The notes beneath the pieces are model-generated. The model saw only the letters and a list, made by a program, of their open reading frames with translations, did no database searches and was not told the origin of the DNA. Shown here in pieces: positions 63,895-64,000 of a DNA stretch of 64,000 bases (positions are counted from its first letter, which is position 1; the number at the start of each line of letters is the position of its first letter). A program made the translations under genes and the position numbers. The stretch spans positions 744,001 to 808,000 of the forward strand of contig NZ_AAYB01000001.1 in assembly GCF_000169435.1 (NCBI RefSeq), read 5' to 3'. This DNA comes from Roseobacter sp. CCS2. Its GTDB lineage: Bacteria > Pseudomonadota > Alphaproteobacteria > Rhodobacterales > Rhodobacteraceae.

Positions 63895-64000
63895 TAGCAC
63901 AGCATTTGATCAAAACACCAAACCCCTTGTGATTAAGGCCAATCGTGCTGACTAGCTGTTTCCGCATCGTCACCAAAGCGGATTCATACCCCCTTATTGT
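63895..64000. other. Window end, no gene seen
   Basis: The last 106 bases follow the stop codon of the propeller-like gene and contain no complete open frame with a ribosome site. No terminator hairpin with a T run is obvious. Confidence 0.3.

Overview
The window looks like chromosome of a marine Rhodobacterales bacterium (Roseobacter group). The evidence is the set of Rhodobacteraceae-type housekeeping genes in its right two thirds (glnK-amtB, a pyk neighbourhood, a D-glutamate operon, ilvD, accD-folC, ispE, a PBP1A-type gene) and their alpha-proteobacterial style of tightly overlapping genes with GTG/TTG starts. I recognised no rRNA, tRNA or CRISPR array.

The left ~25.6 kb is accessory DNA made of stacked modules. 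(1) 1-1.1 kb: the C-terminal part of a Roco (LRR-Roc-COR) GTPase that runs off the window. (2) 1.3-8.7 kb: a Tn7-like transposition module, tnsA-tnsB-tnsC-tniQ, written as one overlapping operon. It is bracketed by DNA-binding proteins: a protein with three helix-turn-helix-like segments, a Ner/Nlp-type regulator and an orphan HigA-like protein. (3) 8.7-17.6 kb: an iron-siderophore uptake island (one ATPase, two permeases, four different periplasmic binding proteins, one sucrase/ferredoxin-like Fe-S protein). It is framed by an imperfect ~39-bp direct repeat with a perfect 15-bp core and contains a fragment of a transposition ATPase. (4) 17.8-21.6 kb: a translationally coupled operon of a large serine recombinase and two ParB/RepB-like proteins, divergent from a small HTH-like protein. 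The recombinase reading frame appears broken at its extreme 5' end. (5) 22.1-25.6 kb: a free-standing adenylation-carrier-reductase enzyme convergent with a short-chain dehydrogenase.

From ~25.9 kb on the content is mostly core: rpmI-rplT, pyk, N-formylglutamate amidohydrolase, DUF1244 and TerB proteins, a D-glutamate catabolic operon (dgcN-dgcA-D-amino-acid transaminase), amtB-glnK, a class A penicillin-binding protein, a run of small overlapping genes (RidA, GDPD, FemAB-like, pterin dehydratase, MscS), peroxiredoxin and ferredoxin reductase, rsmD, ispE, folC-accD, ilvD, and finally a desaturase / TIM-barrel / fadH group. Two core genes (a TPR protein near 47.33 kb and a CPBP membrane protease near 51.6 kb) are split by single-base frameshifts, the second inside a run of six identical bases. 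These may be real pseudogenes or sequencing errors.

The most promising candidates for something under-described are the recombinase plus two-ParB operon with its divergent HTH partner, the four-receptor siderophore transporter with its Fe-S protein, and the stand-alone A-T-R reductase with its SDR. All functional statements come from motif reading only; no database search was possible.
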